DNA of 64,000 bases from Salinivibrio kushneri. GTDB taxonomy: Bacteria > Pseudomonadota > Gammaproteobacteria > Enterobacterales > Vibrionaceae. The stretch spans positions 248,001 to 312,000 of the forward strand of contig NZ_CP114589.1 of the NCBI RefSeq assembly GCF_027286325.1. The letters run 5' to 3'. The notes below the pieces were generated by a model, which saw only the letters and a program-made list of their open reading frames with translations, did not search any database and was not told where the DNA came from. Of the stretch, positions 9,731 to 18,902 are shown in pieces; within the stretch, counting starts at the first letter, position 1; every line of letters begins with the position of its first letter. The translations under genes were made by a program, and so were the position numbers.

Positions 9731-10438
9731 ATGACGCCAACACTCCTTATCACAGGCGCGAACCGTGGAATTGGTCTAGCGCTCACCGAGTTGTACCTTG
9801 AGCACGGTTGGCAGGTAATTGCCTGCTGCCGCTTCCCCGGCTCTGCGCCTCACTTAATGACATTAAAAAACCGTTACGCCACACTCACCACCCATGCATT
9901 GGACGTAACGGATCACAGTGCAATACAGCAACTGGCCTCGCAGCTTAGTGACACCCCTATCCATTTGCTGATCAATAACGCCGGACTATATGGCCCCAAA
10001 GGCTATCAACTCGGTGAAGTGGATACGGCGGCATGGCGCGAGGTACTTGAGGTAAACACCATTGCGCCACTGATTATTGCTGAGCACTTTACTCCTCACT
10101 TAGAAATGGCAGGCCACAGTGAGCATACGCCTATTTTTGCCTTTTTGTCCTCGAAAGTAGGGAGCATGAGCGATAATCAATCCGGTGGCGGGTATATCTA
10201 CCGAAGCTCAAAAGCGGCATTGAACGCCGTTATCAAAAGTCTGTCTATTGACCTGCGTAAAAAAGGGATCCGCTCCGTGGCGCTGCATCCGGGCTGGGTG
10301 CAAACGCAAATGGGGGGACCCAATGCCCTGATCGATACTGCCACATCGGCACAAGGGTTAAAGCACGTGCTCGATACCCTGACAGACAGTCAAAACGGCA
10401 ACTTTATCGATTATCAAGGCCAAGAAATTGGCTGGTAA
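9731..10438 (+). CDS. C-factor-like short-chain dehydrogenase
   Basis: This 235-residue SDR has the TGANRGIG cofactor loop (8-15), NNAG (82-85) and active-site Tyr157/Lys161 (YRSSK). It belongs to the divergent CsgA/C-factor-like group by its LHPGWVQTQMGG motif. It follows the FabG-like gene by 33 bp on the same strand and probably shares its transcript. The substrate is unknown; the family mostly reduces carbonyl compounds with NAD(P)H. Confidence 0.82.
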   Translation: MTPTLLITGANRGIGLALTELYLEHGWQVIACCRFPGSAPHLMTLKNRYATLTTHALDVTDHSAIQQLASQLSDTPIHLLINNAGLYGPKGYQLGEVDTAAWREVLEVNTIAPLIIAEHFTPHLEMAGHSEHTPIFAFLSSKVGSMSDNQSGGGYIYRSSKAALNAVIKSLSIDLRKKGIRSVALHPGWVQTQMGGPNALIDTATSAQGLKHVLDTLTDSQNGNFIDYQGQEIGW

Positions 10439-10441
10439 GGG

Positions 10442-10467
10442 ACGAGGCGGTGATTGCACCGCCTCGT
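10442..10467. terminator. Bidirectional terminator hairpin between convergent genes
   Basis: An 11-bp perfect stem (ACGAGGCGGTG / CACCGCCTCGT, loop ATTG) fills the 32-bp gap between the rightward SDR and the leftward lipoprotein gene. U-tracts are short on both sides. Confidence 0.65.
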
Positions 10468-10470
10468 TAA

Positions 10471-11160
10471 TTAGATAGGGAAGAACGTCATCGACGCCAT
10501 GCTGTGCACCACCTGATTGATATTACGGTTGGTACTGTCTGCCACCATCACCGCCATCATATCTTGAATAATGATCATCTGACTTAGTAGGCGTTCGTAG
10601 CTGTAATTGGGCACCCCGTTTTTACCGATACCATTACTCAGTAACAACAGCTCGCCGTTGTCGTCTTTTTGGTTGTTTAGCAACCACGCAATTTTTTCTA
10701 GATTTCGGGCACTGTTATAGAGTTTTTGTTGGTCAATATCATCGAGCAAAAAAAACTCGAGCTGGTGATTATAGCTCGCACTGATCATACCCGTTATGCC
10801 AGCCATGAGCGCAAACACGCGGTCGCCCTCAAATTCGCTTGAAAAGGCCAAAGGCAGCAGTGCAATGCCATCCATTCCACCAAGCTCTCGAAATCCGTTT
10901 TCGGGTCGCTCTACTGTCATCAGCTGAGCAATCCGTTTGTCGATCGTCATACCCGGCGCTTTTTTGAGCTCTCGAGGATTGCGCTTATACAATTTCACAA
11001 TAAGCTGTTCGGTCAGCTCGCGCACTTCAGCGATGTGAATATCGGTAATCAGATCCATGTCTGACTTGGCCAAATTTTTAATATCAAATGGCCGGCCAAG
11101 CTTCTGCGCACAACCTGTAAGGCTGAGCAATAATACACTTACCCATACCCAGCGCATCAT
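10471..11160 (-). CDS. Conserved hypothetical lipoprotein
   Basis: A lipoprotein signal peptide with lipobox LTGC (Cys17) starts this 229-residue protein, which should be anchored in the outer or inner membrane facing the periplasm. AAGGA lies 7 nt before the ATG. The body has no motif I recognise; it contains a Gly/Ala-rich hydrophobic stretch (FALMAGITGMISASY, about residue 117) and a Met-rich C-terminus. It appears monocistronic. Confidence 0.7.
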   Translation of the reverse strand: MMRWVWVSVLLLSLTGCAQKLGRPFDIKNLAKSDMDLITDIHIAEVRELTEQLIVKLYKRNPRELKKAPGMTIDKRIAQLMTVERPENGFRELGGMDGIALLPLAFSSEFEGDRVFALMAGITGMISASYNHQLEFFLLDDIDQQKLYNSARNLEKIAWLLNNQKDDNGELLLLSNGIGKNGVPNYSYERLLSQMIIIQDMMAVMVADSTNRNINQVVHSMASMTFFPI

Positions 11161-11346
11161 AAAAACATCCTTGCGTCCCTAAGTCCGGCGCTAGAATAAC
11201 GATTTAATCGTGTACGGTGCACTCAGAGAAAAAATCTTGTATGGAGTATCACACTTTTCGCGTCTTATTGGCGCGACAATAGCCAGCAAACGTGTAGGCA
11301 AACATGATGATGCTGCTCGCTTATCACATTGATAATGAGCTAAAAA

Positions 11347-12540
11347 TTAAAGCAGCGCTAAACAGTCAGCTGCAATCACGGCTTCCTCATCGGTCGGAAT
11401 AACCCAGACACCAACATTGCTATCCGGCGCCGATATGCAGGTTTGACTGGCCTGATTCGCCGAAGGGTCCAGGCGCATGCCCAGCCAGCTGCACTGCGTC
11501 ACCACACGCTCGCGCACGGGCACCGCATGCTCGCCGATCCCTGCGGTGAACACTAGATGGTCAACACCGCCTAACGCTGCACTCAAACTACCGATTTCTC
11601 GCGTAATGCGATAGCAATAATGCGCGACCGCCTGTTTGGCTCTGGGTTTATCACTGCGTAATAACGTGCGCATATCACTACTGATCCCCGACAAACCCAA
11701 CAGTCCAGATTCTTTGTACAATAGCGTGCTAACGTCGTCTGCTGTCATACCCTCTTGTGCAATCAGGTGAAGAACCAGTCCAGCGTCTATCGCCCCACTC
11801 CGTGTGCCCATCGGTAAGCCTTCAAGCGCAGTGAACCCCATGGTGGAAGCCACACTTTGTCCGGCTTGGATGGCACACAGGCTCGCACCATTGCCTAAGT
11901 GTGCCACCAGCACCTTAGACTCAGGCTCAAAGTCAGGGATCACCGACGGTAAACAACGACTAATAAAGTCATAGGACAAACCATGGAAACCATAACGTTG
12001 AAAACCTCTATCATACATCGAGTAAGGAAGGGCAAATTGTCGTGCCTCCAACGGCTGCTGCGCGTGGAACGCAGTATCGAAGCATGCAATCTGACGCATA
12101 CCAGGTAACCGAGCTTGCAAGACTTTGATCGGAGCCAGGCTGTACGGTTGATGAAGGGGAGCCAGTGGCGTTAATGCTTCTAACAATTTAACAGTGCGTT
12201 CATCAAGGTCAGTGGACTGTTTGAAATAAGTGCCACCGTGAACCACACGATGGCCAACCGCAACGAGGCTATCAAGCAGGCTTTGTTGTTCCAGCCAAGT
12301 CAACAGTGAAAGCATCGCTGCTTGGTGATCCTGCGCCTCCGCTGGCGGCGGTGTATAAGCTGCTGTCTCCCCCTCAACAAATACCGCACATTGCTCAGTG
12401 CCTAGGCCCGAGAACTGACCACGAAATTGCAGGCTAAGCGCTTGATCAGCAACGGGCTTCCCTTTGCACACTGTCTTTGTGTCGAATAGCGCAAATTTCA
12501 AACTCGACGAGCCACTGTTGAGTACCAGAATATTTGCCAT
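11347..12540 (-). CDS. ackA: Acetate/propionate kinase
   Basis: This 397-residue ASKHA-fold kinase makes acetate and ATP from acetyl phosphate, or the reverse. It shows the N-terminal signature LVLNSGSSSLK, the GHRVVHGG motif, the FDTAFH motif and the GLPMGTRSGAIDAG nucleotide-binding segment. ATG 12540 is chosen over GTG and ATG codons just upstream, since AGG of the previous gene's stop region is 5 nt before it. It directly follows a phosphotransacetylase-containing gene, so acyl-CoA to acyl-phosphate to acid plus ATP is encoded as a unit. Use of propionyl or butyryl phosphate is possible. Confidence 0.93.
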   Translation of the reverse strand: MANILVLNSGSSSLKFALFDTKTVCKGKPVADQALSLQFRGQFSGLGTEQCAVFVEGETAAYTPPPAEAQDHQAAMLSLLTWLEQQSLLDSLVAVGHRVVHGGTYFKQSTDLDERTVKLLEALTPLAPLHQPYSLAPIKVLQARLPGMRQIACFDTAFHAQQPLEARQFALPYSMYDRGFQRYGFHGLSYDFISRCLPSVIPDFEPESKVLVAHLGNGASLCAIQAGQSVASTMGFTALEGLPMGTRSGAIDAGLVLHLIAQEGMTADDVSTLLYKESGLLGLSGISSDMRTLLRSDKPRAKQAVAHYCYRITREIGSLSAALGGVDHLVFTAGIGEHAVPVRERVVTQCSWLGMRLDPSANQASQTCISAPDSNVGVWVIPTDEEAVIAADCLALL

Positions 12541-12546
12541 CATCAC

Positions 12547-13968
12547 CTACTTGTTGGACTTATCCAGCGCTTTGCGTTGATGATCGGCAAGTAACAACGC
12601 CAGCGCACTCGAGGCAATACGGGTCAGTGCATCATCGGCACGGCTAGTCAGCATAATGGGGACACGCGCCCCAACCACCACACCGGCACCACTGGCATCA
12701 GCGAGGTAAGTCAGTTGTTTCATCAACATGTTCGCCGCCTCAAGATCCGGTGCCACTAGAATATCTGCGCACCCTGCCACAGGAGACTCAATACCTTTGG
12801 TTGAACGCGAATCTTCAGACACGGCACTGTCAAACGCCAGTGGGCCATCAAGAATGCCCCCTGTAATTTGACCACGTTCGGCCATTTTACACAGTGCCGC
12901 CGCATCCAAGGTTGCATTCAATTTAGGGTTAATGGTCTCTACCGCCGACAAAATAGCCACCCGCGGATTGGTATTGCCAATTGCATGAGCCAGTTCGATG
13001 GCGTTTTGAATAATGTCGCGTTTTTGCGCTAACCCTGGATAAATATTAATAGCCGCATCCGTGATAAACAGCGGGCGCGGATAGGTCGGTACATCAAAGG
13101 CCATTACATGACTTAAGCAACGCTCTGTGCGCAGTCCCCCCTCACGCTTTACCACTTCATGCAACAGCTCCTCGGTATGAAGCGAACCTTTCATCAGCGC
13201 TTCAACGCCGCCGGCTCGTGCCATCGCTACTGCCTTTTCCGCCGCAGCATGACTATGCGGTACGTCGACAATGTCAAATTCACTGATATCCAGCTCGGCT
13301 TTATCTGCCGCTGCCACAATTTTGTCGCGAGGCCCTACCAAAGACGGAATAATGAGCTGTTGCTTAGCCGACTCCACCGCACCGCGAATGGAGCTATCAT
13401 CGACTGGGTGTACCACCGCGGTATGCATAGGATCAGGGTGATCGGCCGCGGTTAAAATCGCATGCAATTGCCCACGCTCAGATAAACGCACTTCAGGTAG
13501 TACTGTGCGTTGACGCCGGACTTTTTTGGTGGGGGCGAGGACGCGCGCTTCCCCTTCAATCACGGTATCACCGCGCTGGTTTTCGCAGCGGCACGCAAAC
13601 ACAATGTGATGACGTTTTTCGTCCATCTGATCCACGCGCACGGCAACACGCAGCACATCGCCTAGCATGACGGGGGCTTTGAAGGAGAGAGTCTGTCCTA
13701 AGTAGACAGTGCCAGGGCCGGGGAGTTTGGTTCCTAGTACGGTAGAAATCAGGGCGCCACCCCACATGCCATGGGCAATCACTTCTTGAAAACGGCTGCT
13801 CTTGGCAAAATCATCATCCACATGGGCGGGATTAACATCTCCCGACATAATCGCAAATAGCTTAATGTCCTCCATAGTGAGGCGCTTTTCTAAAAACGCT
13901 TCATCGCCTAATGAAATCTCATCGTACGTCTTATTCTCGATGACTTCCTCGTTATTCGTCCCTGACAT
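12547..13968 (-). CDS. MaoC-like (R)-enoyl-CoA hydratase fused to phosphate acyltransferase
   Basis: The 473-residue protein has an N-terminal hot-dog MaoC domain (about 15-150) with the hydratase Asp/His motif in GDVNPAHVD. A phosphate acetyl/butyryltransferase domain follows (about 170-465; KGSLHTEELLH, DGPLAFDSAVS, VGARVPIMLTSRAD). GAGGAG precedes the ATG. It is directly upstream of ackA, whose start lies 6 bp past its stop, and downstream of fabI on one transcript. The fusion joins hydration of 2-enoyl-CoA with phosphorolysis of an acyl-CoA. The whole pta-ack-fabI arrangement also occurs in other proteobacteria, including rhizobia. Confidence 0.9.
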   Translation of the reverse strand: MSGTNNEEVIENKTYDEISLGDEAFLEKRLTMEDIKLFAIMSGDVNPAHVDDDFAKSSRFQEVIAHGMWGGALISTVLGTKLPGPGTVYLGQTLSFKAPVMLGDVLRVAVRVDQMDEKRHHIVFACRCENQRGDTVIEGEARVLAPTKKVRRQRTVLPEVRLSERGQLHAILTAADHPDPMHTAVVHPVDDSSIRGAVESAKQQLIIPSLVGPRDKIVAAADKAELDISEFDIVDVPHSHAAAEKAVAMARAGGVEALMKGSLHTEELLHEVVKREGGLRTERCLSHVMAFDVPTYPRPLFITDAAINIYPGLAQKRDIIQNAIELAHAIGNTNPRVAILSAVETINPKLNATLDAAALCKMAERGQITGGILDGPLAFDSAVSEDSRSTKGIESPVAGCADILVAPDLEAANMLMKQLTYLADASGAGVVVGARVPIMLTSRADDALTRIASSALALLLADHQRKALDKSNK

Positions 13969-14025
13969 GGTGGGCTCCTCAATAATCGATCAAGTCAAAA
14001 AAAGTGTGTGTTAGCCTCGTTGCGC

Positions 14026-14799
14026 TTAAAACCTAAGGTGGTGACCGGCATCAACGTAGTGGGTTAGCCCCGTCAACACTTGGCCAGCATCGGCGCTAAG
14101 GTAAACCACGGCATTTCCCACATCTTGCACTGTTGCCAACCGTCGAAGGGGGGAGCGCGTTTCTCCATCCACGGCCAAGGCTTCAAATTCTTTTAACCCC
14201 GACGCAGCACGCGTTCTGATAGGGCCAGGGGAAATAGCATGCACCCGGATCCCTTTTGGTCCTAATTCTGCTGCCAAGTAACGGGTGGTCGACTCAAGCG
14301 CTGCTTTAACAGGCCCCATAAGGTTATAATTATCGACGGCTTTCTCCGCCCCATAGTAGGACATGTTAAACAGCGTGCCGCCATCAGACATCAGTGGCTC
14401 TGCGCGTTTCGCCATGCGGATAAACGAGTGACAAGAGATATCCATCGCCAGCGAGAACCCTTCTCGCGAGCAATCGACCACGCGACCGTGTAAATCTTCC
14501 AAAGGCGCGAAGGCAATGGAATGCACAACAAAATCAACCCGTCCCCATTTTCCCTTGGCGCGAGCAAATAGTGCGTCGAGTTGTTGATCGTCCTGTACAT
14601 CACACAGCATGAGTTCTGGGTCGCCCATCGCCGCTTTGAGCGGGGTCACAAACCACTCTGCCTTGGGTGTGCCATAGGTGACCAGCACATCGGCACCCGC
14701 CTGGCTTAGTGCTTGAGCACACCCAAACGCAATGCTGTTTTCATTGGCCAGTCCGGCGACAATACCGACTTTACCTGCAAGTGAAAAAGGATGTTCCAC
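14026..14799 (-). CDS. fabI: FabI-type enoyl-ACP reductase
   Basis: This 257-residue protein shows the FabI active-site spacing Tyr-x6-Lys (Tyr158 and Lys165 in YNLMGPVK) and the ISPGPIRTRAASG segment. Its glycine pattern GLANENSIAFG replaces the usual SDR TGxxxGIG. It uses a GTG start with GGGAGAG upstream. It is the first gene of a leftward operon with the MaoC-Pta fusion and acetate kinase. It may be a second FabI dedicated to this acyl-CoA pathway rather than the housekeeping enzyme; this is inferred from context. Confidence 0.9.
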   Translation of the reverse strand: MEHPFSLAGKVGIVAGLANENSIAFGCAQALSQAGADVLVTYGTPKAEWFVTPLKAAMGDPELMLCDVQDDQQLDALFARAKGKWGRVDFVVHSIAFAPLEDLHGRVVDCSREGFSLAMDISCHSFIRMAKRAEPLMSDGGTLFNMSYYGAEKAVDNYNLMGPVKAALESTTRYLAAELGPKGIRVHAISPGPIRTRAASGLKEFEALAVDGETRSPLRRLATVQDVGNAVVYLSADAGQVLTGLTHYVDAGHHLRF

Positions 14800-14899
14800 A
14801 ATACTCTCCCTTATATTGGATAGCGAAAGTGTTCATCGTTCAGAAGACTGAGCGATTACACTAAAAAAGACATCATCCACTTTAGAGCAACCGCAACCC

Positions 14900-14927
14900 C
14901 TTAACGTAGACTTAAATCAGCGTTAAG
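14900..14927. promoter_or_regulatory. Inverted repeat in the fabI upstream region (candidate operator)
   Basis: CTTAACG and CGTTAAG form a perfect 7-bp dyad with a 14-nt spacer about 100-130 bp upstream of the fabI GTG. The surrounding 14800-15114 stretch carries no gene, only this dyad, the presumed fabI promoter and a terminator at 15063. Confidence 0.35.
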
Positions 14928-15062
14928 TGCAAAAGTATAGAAGAAAAAAGGTCTAATGACGTGCTAGATAAAAAGACAATTGTGACAATTTTTTATGACA
15001 CCGCGCCTTGAACCACGGCGATACGAGTTTTCACTCTAATCGGTACTCTCTTCTCACAACCA

Positions 15063-15093
15063 AAAACGCCACCGCTATTTACGGTGGCGTTTT
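15063..15093 (-). terminator. Rho-independent terminator of the MazG-like gene
   Basis: A 12-bp stem (AAAACGCCACCG / CGGTGGCGTTTT, 7-nt loop) has a run of five T on the minus-strand exit side, just downstream of the gene ending at 15115. Confidence 0.8.
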
Positions 15094-15114
15094 GCACAGG
15101 CGAGAGACGTTGGA

Positions 15115-15702
15115 TTACGCCAACTCGGCCATCACACACTTGGCAAGGTCCGCAGGACGATAGTAGACCGATTTCATCACCTTGCCTTCACGGATAAGCT
15201 TGCCGTCAACACTGACATCGGCGGCACATTTAGCGATGATGCCATCCTCTTTGGGGCTGGCGACGACCTCAATCCCTTTTTGAGCGTAAAACGCTTGGGT
15301 ATCGGCAAACTCTTGTTGATTGCGACAGACTTTACTCATATTGCTGCTATGCACCTCGTCCCAACAGGTCACAAAATCAACACCCAGGCGCGTGGCGATT
15401 TGAAGCAAGATATCAATCATATAGCTCACTTCGACTTGTTCACGATATCCACGCGAACCCATTTGAACAGCACGCCCCATCAGCACGTAGACACTATCAA
15501 CAATAGCGTCCACTTGCTCAACCAACGAGTCGGCTTCCGCAAGCTCTGTCATCTCCTCTACCGCCAACGCCGTGTGCAAATCATCGGCCTTGTCATCGAG
15601 AGAGTCAGGATCATTGCAGGGCAAATCAAAAGTGGTACGAAAGGCTTCAATGTCACGGTAAAGGTGGTCGTAGATCGCTTGATCGAGAACAGCAAATTTC
15701 AT
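15115..15702 (-). CDS. MazG-like all-alpha NTP pyrophosphohydrolase
   Basis: The 195-residue protein carries the metal-binding pattern of all-alpha NTP pyrophosphatases: EExxE (Glu49, Glu50, Glu53 in EEMTELAE) and ExxD (Glu62, Asp65 in EQVDAIVD), flanked by helices. A 60-residue C-terminal extension (VSVDGKLIREGKVMKS, YYRPADL) is also seen in phosphoribosyl-ATP pyrophosphohydrolase-like proteins. It probably hydrolyses a (modified) nucleoside triphosphate to the monophosphate as house cleaning. It stands alone with its own terminator. Confidence 0.8.
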   Translation of the reverse strand: MKFAVLDQAIYDHLYRDIEAFRTTFDLPCNDPDSLDDKADDLHTALAVEEMTELAEADSLVEQVDAIVDSVYVLMGRAVQMGSRGYREQVEVSYMIDILLQIATRLGVDFVTCWDEVHSSNMSKVCRNQQEFADTQAFYAQKGIEVVASPKEDGIIAKCAADVSVDGKLIREGKVMKSVYYRPADLAKCVMAELA

Positions 15703-15924
15703 TTATAGGGCCCTTTGAGAAACAAACACACATGCGTTCATGCTGGTATACAAGGGGCATTACAATAGCACTGCTCACTCACACTTAAAATCGATCATGA
15801 TGATTCTTTGTCACGAGACAGCGTTGAAGCACAAATATCGCTCAAGCTTGGTGTGCGCTCGCCGCTAACTTCTTATACTGAAACTATGACGTCATTTGCA
15901 CGCTCGGCCAAAAGGATAGTTACT

Positions 15925-16434
15925 ATGACCAAACGTTTATCGCTCGCCACACTGTGTGCTGGCATGTTGCTGGCCACAACCGCACAGGCTCAAACCTCTC
16001 CGCTCAGTCTTGGCGCAAGTGCCGGTGTCACAGATGTCCGGTACGGTACACAAACAGAAACAGGCCATACTTGGGAAATTAACGGCACATTACGTGTCAC
16101 TAATTACACAAGCCTTTACAGCGGCTACGGCCAAACGAGTGCCGATTTCGACAACAGTAATGGTACAGAAACAACACTCACCTCAAGCTATATTCCGGTG
16201 GGAGTGCAGATCAATGTCCCCATGAGCATGGGCAATGTTTATTTGCGCGGTGGTGGTAATTATTATCAAACAAAGTTCGGTTCAGATAAGGACATTGGCT
16301 GGGGCGCAACGGGCACCGTGGGCTTTGAGCTACAACCTACCGTCGGCCCAAAAATGGCGTTCGAGTTTACTTATGCCGATAGAGGCACCGCGGAAACCAG
16401 CTCAGTAAACGTCGGAACCAGTATTGGCTTTTAG
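15925..16434 (+). CDS. Small outer-membrane beta-barrel protein
   Basis: ATG 15925 is used because AAAGGATAG lies 5 nt upstream and the product then starts with a clean signal peptide (MTKRLSLATL, cleavage after AQA at about 22). The mature ~147 residues alternate polar and hydrophobic positions in the manner of an eight-stranded barrel and end in Phe (SIGF), as expected for BAM-dependent folding. It resembles OmpA/OmpW-like surface antigens, but no specific family can be assigned. Its 3' end overlaps the convergent NRDE gene by 33 bp. Confidence 0.75.
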   Translation: MTKRLSLATLCAGMLLATTAQAQTSPLSLGASAGVTDVRYGTQTETGHTWEINGTLRVTNYTSLYSGYGQTSADFDNSNGTETTLTSSYIPVGVQINVPMSMGNVYLRGGGNYYQTKFGSDKDIGWGATGTVGFELQPTVGPKMAFEFTYADRGTAETSSVNVGTSIGF

Positions 16435-17184
16435 TGACACGGCGTGATCACCTTCGAGGGGTAAGTGGGCCACTAATGGCCTACTGACCCGACACGGTGC
16501 GCCATCGTAGTAATACATACTTGCGGTATCCGCGTTAACGCAGATATGTGTCAAGCTCACTGTACTGGCGTCTTCACGGTGCATACACACTGATAAACTC
16601 CCCAATACTGGTTCATGGCTGCGATGATAATTGAGTAGCGCAGGCGCGGAGGAAGGTGTATCACGCAATTTTTCGGCGAGTAGTGCAGAGCGCGTGCGAC
16701 GGACGTCATCTGGTACCACTGCAGACGATACAACAGGTGGCACACAATCGACACTTTGCAACGTGCGTCCATTCCACTGCCAAGCCACCGGTGAACATGC
16801 CACGAGCTGGCTCTTATCGGCATTCATCGGGCTAAAGACCAATAAGGTAAAAGGCGCAAAATCTGTCATTTTATGTTCACTAACCATGGTCTCCACCTGT
16901 GACAGGTCTTTTGCCCTCGCCACAGATTTAACCAGCTGACCCCGACTACGCTTGGGCACAACAGACGGTTGACCTTGATAATCATTTAGCAGACAGACCA
17001 ATAGTCCATGTTCATTCGCCGCTATCCAAGTGCCCATCCCATCAGGATCAATCGGCATCAGCACGCGTGTCCCCGCTATTTGATAGACTTTCGGCGGTAT
17101 TGCACGGCTTCTACCTCGTGCCTCATCACGGTTAAAACACAGTTCAAACCCTTGCTCCGAGGTCAACCATGTCAGCGTGCACAT
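16402..17184 (-). CDS. NRDE (TANGO2-like) family protein
   Basis: The start MCTLTW and the Asn-Arg-Asp-Glu motif at about residues 18-21, followed by GTWIAANEHG, are diagnostic of the NRDE/TANGO2 family. Members have an Ntn-hydrolase-like fold with Cys2 exposed after Met removal. Animal TANGO2 has been linked to haem and lipid handling; bacterial roles are poorly known. This copy is 260 residues. Its 5' end overlaps the DinB-like gene by 13 bp, so the two are likely co-transcribed. Confidence 0.85.
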   Translation of the reverse strand: MCTLTWLTSEQGFELCFNRDEARGRSRAIPPKVYQIAGTRVLMPIDPDGMGTWIAANEHGLLVCLLNDYQGQPSVVPKRSRGQLVKSVARAKDLSQVETMVSEHKMTDFAPFTLLVFSPMNADKSQLVACSPVAWQWNGRTLQSVDCVPPVVSSAVVPDDVRRTRSALLAEKLRDTPSSAPALLNYHRSHEPVLGSLSVCMHREDASTVSLTHICVNADTASMYYYDGAPCRVSRPLVAHLPLEGDHAVSLKANTGSDVY

Positions 17185-17720
17185 TGGCGCTGCTCTCGCT
17201 GATAACTTGCCGTCGCGGCGGCGATGCCGATCTCTTTATCCAACACCTCCCCCAGATCGTATGCGGCTGTGCGCATCATAGCAAAGTGGTGAGTGGCATG
17301 GCTGGCCACTGCAATCAATTCACGCATTATGGTTGAGGGGGTGGTCACTGTATTGGAGGCATACAAGGTGACTTGTGTCGACACTTGTATCGACTGCTTG
17401 AGTTGTTGACTAGACAGCGTGTGCAACCAGCTGGCTATGGCCTGCCACTCAGCTTGGGCAAGGGATTTATCGGTTTCTACACGATGGCCTCGCCGGCGTC
17501 CATCTGCATTCATCACACCACTTCCCTCTCCTTGGTGTAAGGCCCAATACATATCAAGCGCATGACGCATATGTTGGCCAATGGTGCTGGTAAATCCATC
17601 GGCCCGCATACGACCATAGGCCGCGCTCGTCACACTCGTCAGTAGCTGCTGTGCCTGATAAGCCACATCCAGGTTACCACTAATAATTGCACTATCTGCT
17701 TTGGTTAGACTCGAATGCAT
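17172..17720 (-). CDS. DinB/YfiT-like four-helix protein
   Basis: The 182-residue protein matches the DinB-like metalloprotein pattern: an early helix with His50/His53 (GQHMRHALD) and a late helix with HxxxH (His141 to His145 in HATHHFAMM). These usually bind Zn or Ni. DinB relatives include thiol-dependent transferases and damage-inducible proteins; the activity here is unknown. It overlaps the NRDE gene downstream, suggesting coupled expression. Confidence 0.7.
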   Translation of the reverse strand: MHSSLTKADSAIISGNLDVAYQAQQLLTSVTSAAYGRMRADGFTSTIGQHMRHALDMYWALHQGEGSGVMNADGRRRGHRVETDKSLAQAEWQAIASWLHTLSSQQLKQSIQVSTQVTLYASNTVTTPSTIMRELIAVASHATHHFAMMRTAAYDLGEVLDKEIGIAAATASYQREQRQCAR

Positions 17721-17789
17721 ACCCTCACCTTAGTACATGTTGCGGCAATTTGGCGCCATTATCTTCATTCAAGCAGATGTCATGCCGCT

Positions 17790-18902
17790 TTAGTCCGTTT
17801 CTGGGTATTGCTTCATCCAGCGCCTTTCTTGGTACCACGCACGGAGCAAAGCAAACAAAGAGGGCGGTTTGTGTCCCTGCAATCGCAAGCGCGCACCAAT
17901 GTGGTACAAATGTCGATATTGATGCAAAAGTGCGCTGATGGCTTGGAAGTAACTCCCCTCACTGTCCCAAATATGCGCCGGCTCACTACTCGCGCCGTTG
18001 ATCTCAACAATACAAAGCGCCTCTCCTTTCTTTAACGACGCCATATCGCGAAACTTGATGTCAAAGCGACCGAAGTAAAAACCATTAATGTCTTTCGCGA
18101 TCGTATCCATTTTTGCCGTCAGCGCCGGCGTCACCCAAGCCGACCCATCTTTAAAGATGGCACCGCGGCAGTGGCTACCCGAGAAGGCTAACGGAATACG
18201 TACGCCCGCTGGTATAACCTCATCAAGCTGATGATGGTGGCGCTGATGATAAAGGTGTCCACGCACAGAGGCGGCATCATGGTGCTGGATAAGCGCGGCT
18301 AAGGTGCGCTCGCCATCACCGATCACCGCGGGCAAGTATTTCAACCCTAGGGAAAATATGTGCCCACTTTCCTCGCCGGGATAGCGAATATAGAAAATAC
18401 CCGCTTCCGCCTCGTAAGGTGCCAATGCTTGGAAAATAATGTCTCTTTCGGGAGGAAATGTGCTGATGTAAGCAAAGAGCTTTTTCTCCGTATCGATGCG
18501 CTGAACGCCAGCTCCTCGATAGCCTTTGTCCGGCTTAGCCACCAGCGGCATAGTAATCCCTGCCCTCGCAAGCTCTGCGAGTAGCGCCTTTTTAATGTTG
18601 GGAGTGATTAGATTGGGCCGTGTCCAGCGCCAATAGGCAGCAATGTATCGTTGCGCCGTGTCGCCCGCTTGGGCAAACACTTCTGATTTAGCCTCACCCA
18701 CCATTCCGGAAAGGGGGATGCCTGGGTTGGCAATCAATGGCAATGTCAAACTGCGATAGTAGAGGCCCAGCCCAATAGACTGAACCACAACGGGCGTGTA
18801 GAAACACCACGCAGGCAGAAACTCAAACCAGCCTAACGACCGTGACACAGGGTAATTGGGCATGCCAGCTTGGCCAACGAGCGTCACCGAAGGCTTTGTC
18901 AT
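17790..18902 (-). CDS. ATP-grasp family ligase-like protein
   Basis: This 370-residue protein has a central ATP-grasp fold. The nucleotide-binding Lys is in PLVAKPDKGYRGAGV, a second Lys region is in GLKYLPAVIGDG, and metal-binding acidic residues are in FGRFDIKF and CIVEINGASSE. Such proteins are often annotated as D-Ala-D-Ala ligases, but the N-terminal third (GWFEFLPAWCFYTP) differs and includes a hydrophobic segment. The gene overlaps the upstream DedA gene by 4 bp (ATGA-type), so the two are very likely co-translated. It may modify a lipid head group or cell-wall precursor; this is inference. Confidence 0.75.
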   Translation of the reverse strand: MTKPSVTLVGQAGMPNYPVSRSLGWFEFLPAWCFYTPVVVQSIGLGLYYRSLTLPLIANPGIPLSGMVGEAKSEVFAQAGDTAQRYIAAYWRWTRPNLITPNIKKALLAELARAGITMPLVAKPDKGYRGAGVQRIDTEKKLFAYISTFPPERDIIFQALAPYEAEAGIFYIRYPGEESGHIFSLGLKYLPAVIGDGERTLAALIQHHDAASVRGHLYHQRHHHQLDEVIPAGVRIPLAFSGSHCRGAIFKDGSAWVTPALTAKMDTIAKDINGFYFGRFDIKFRDMASLKKGEALCIVEINGASSEPAHIWDSEGSYFQAISALLHQYRHLYHIGARLRLQGHKPPSLFALLRAWYQERRWMKQYPETD

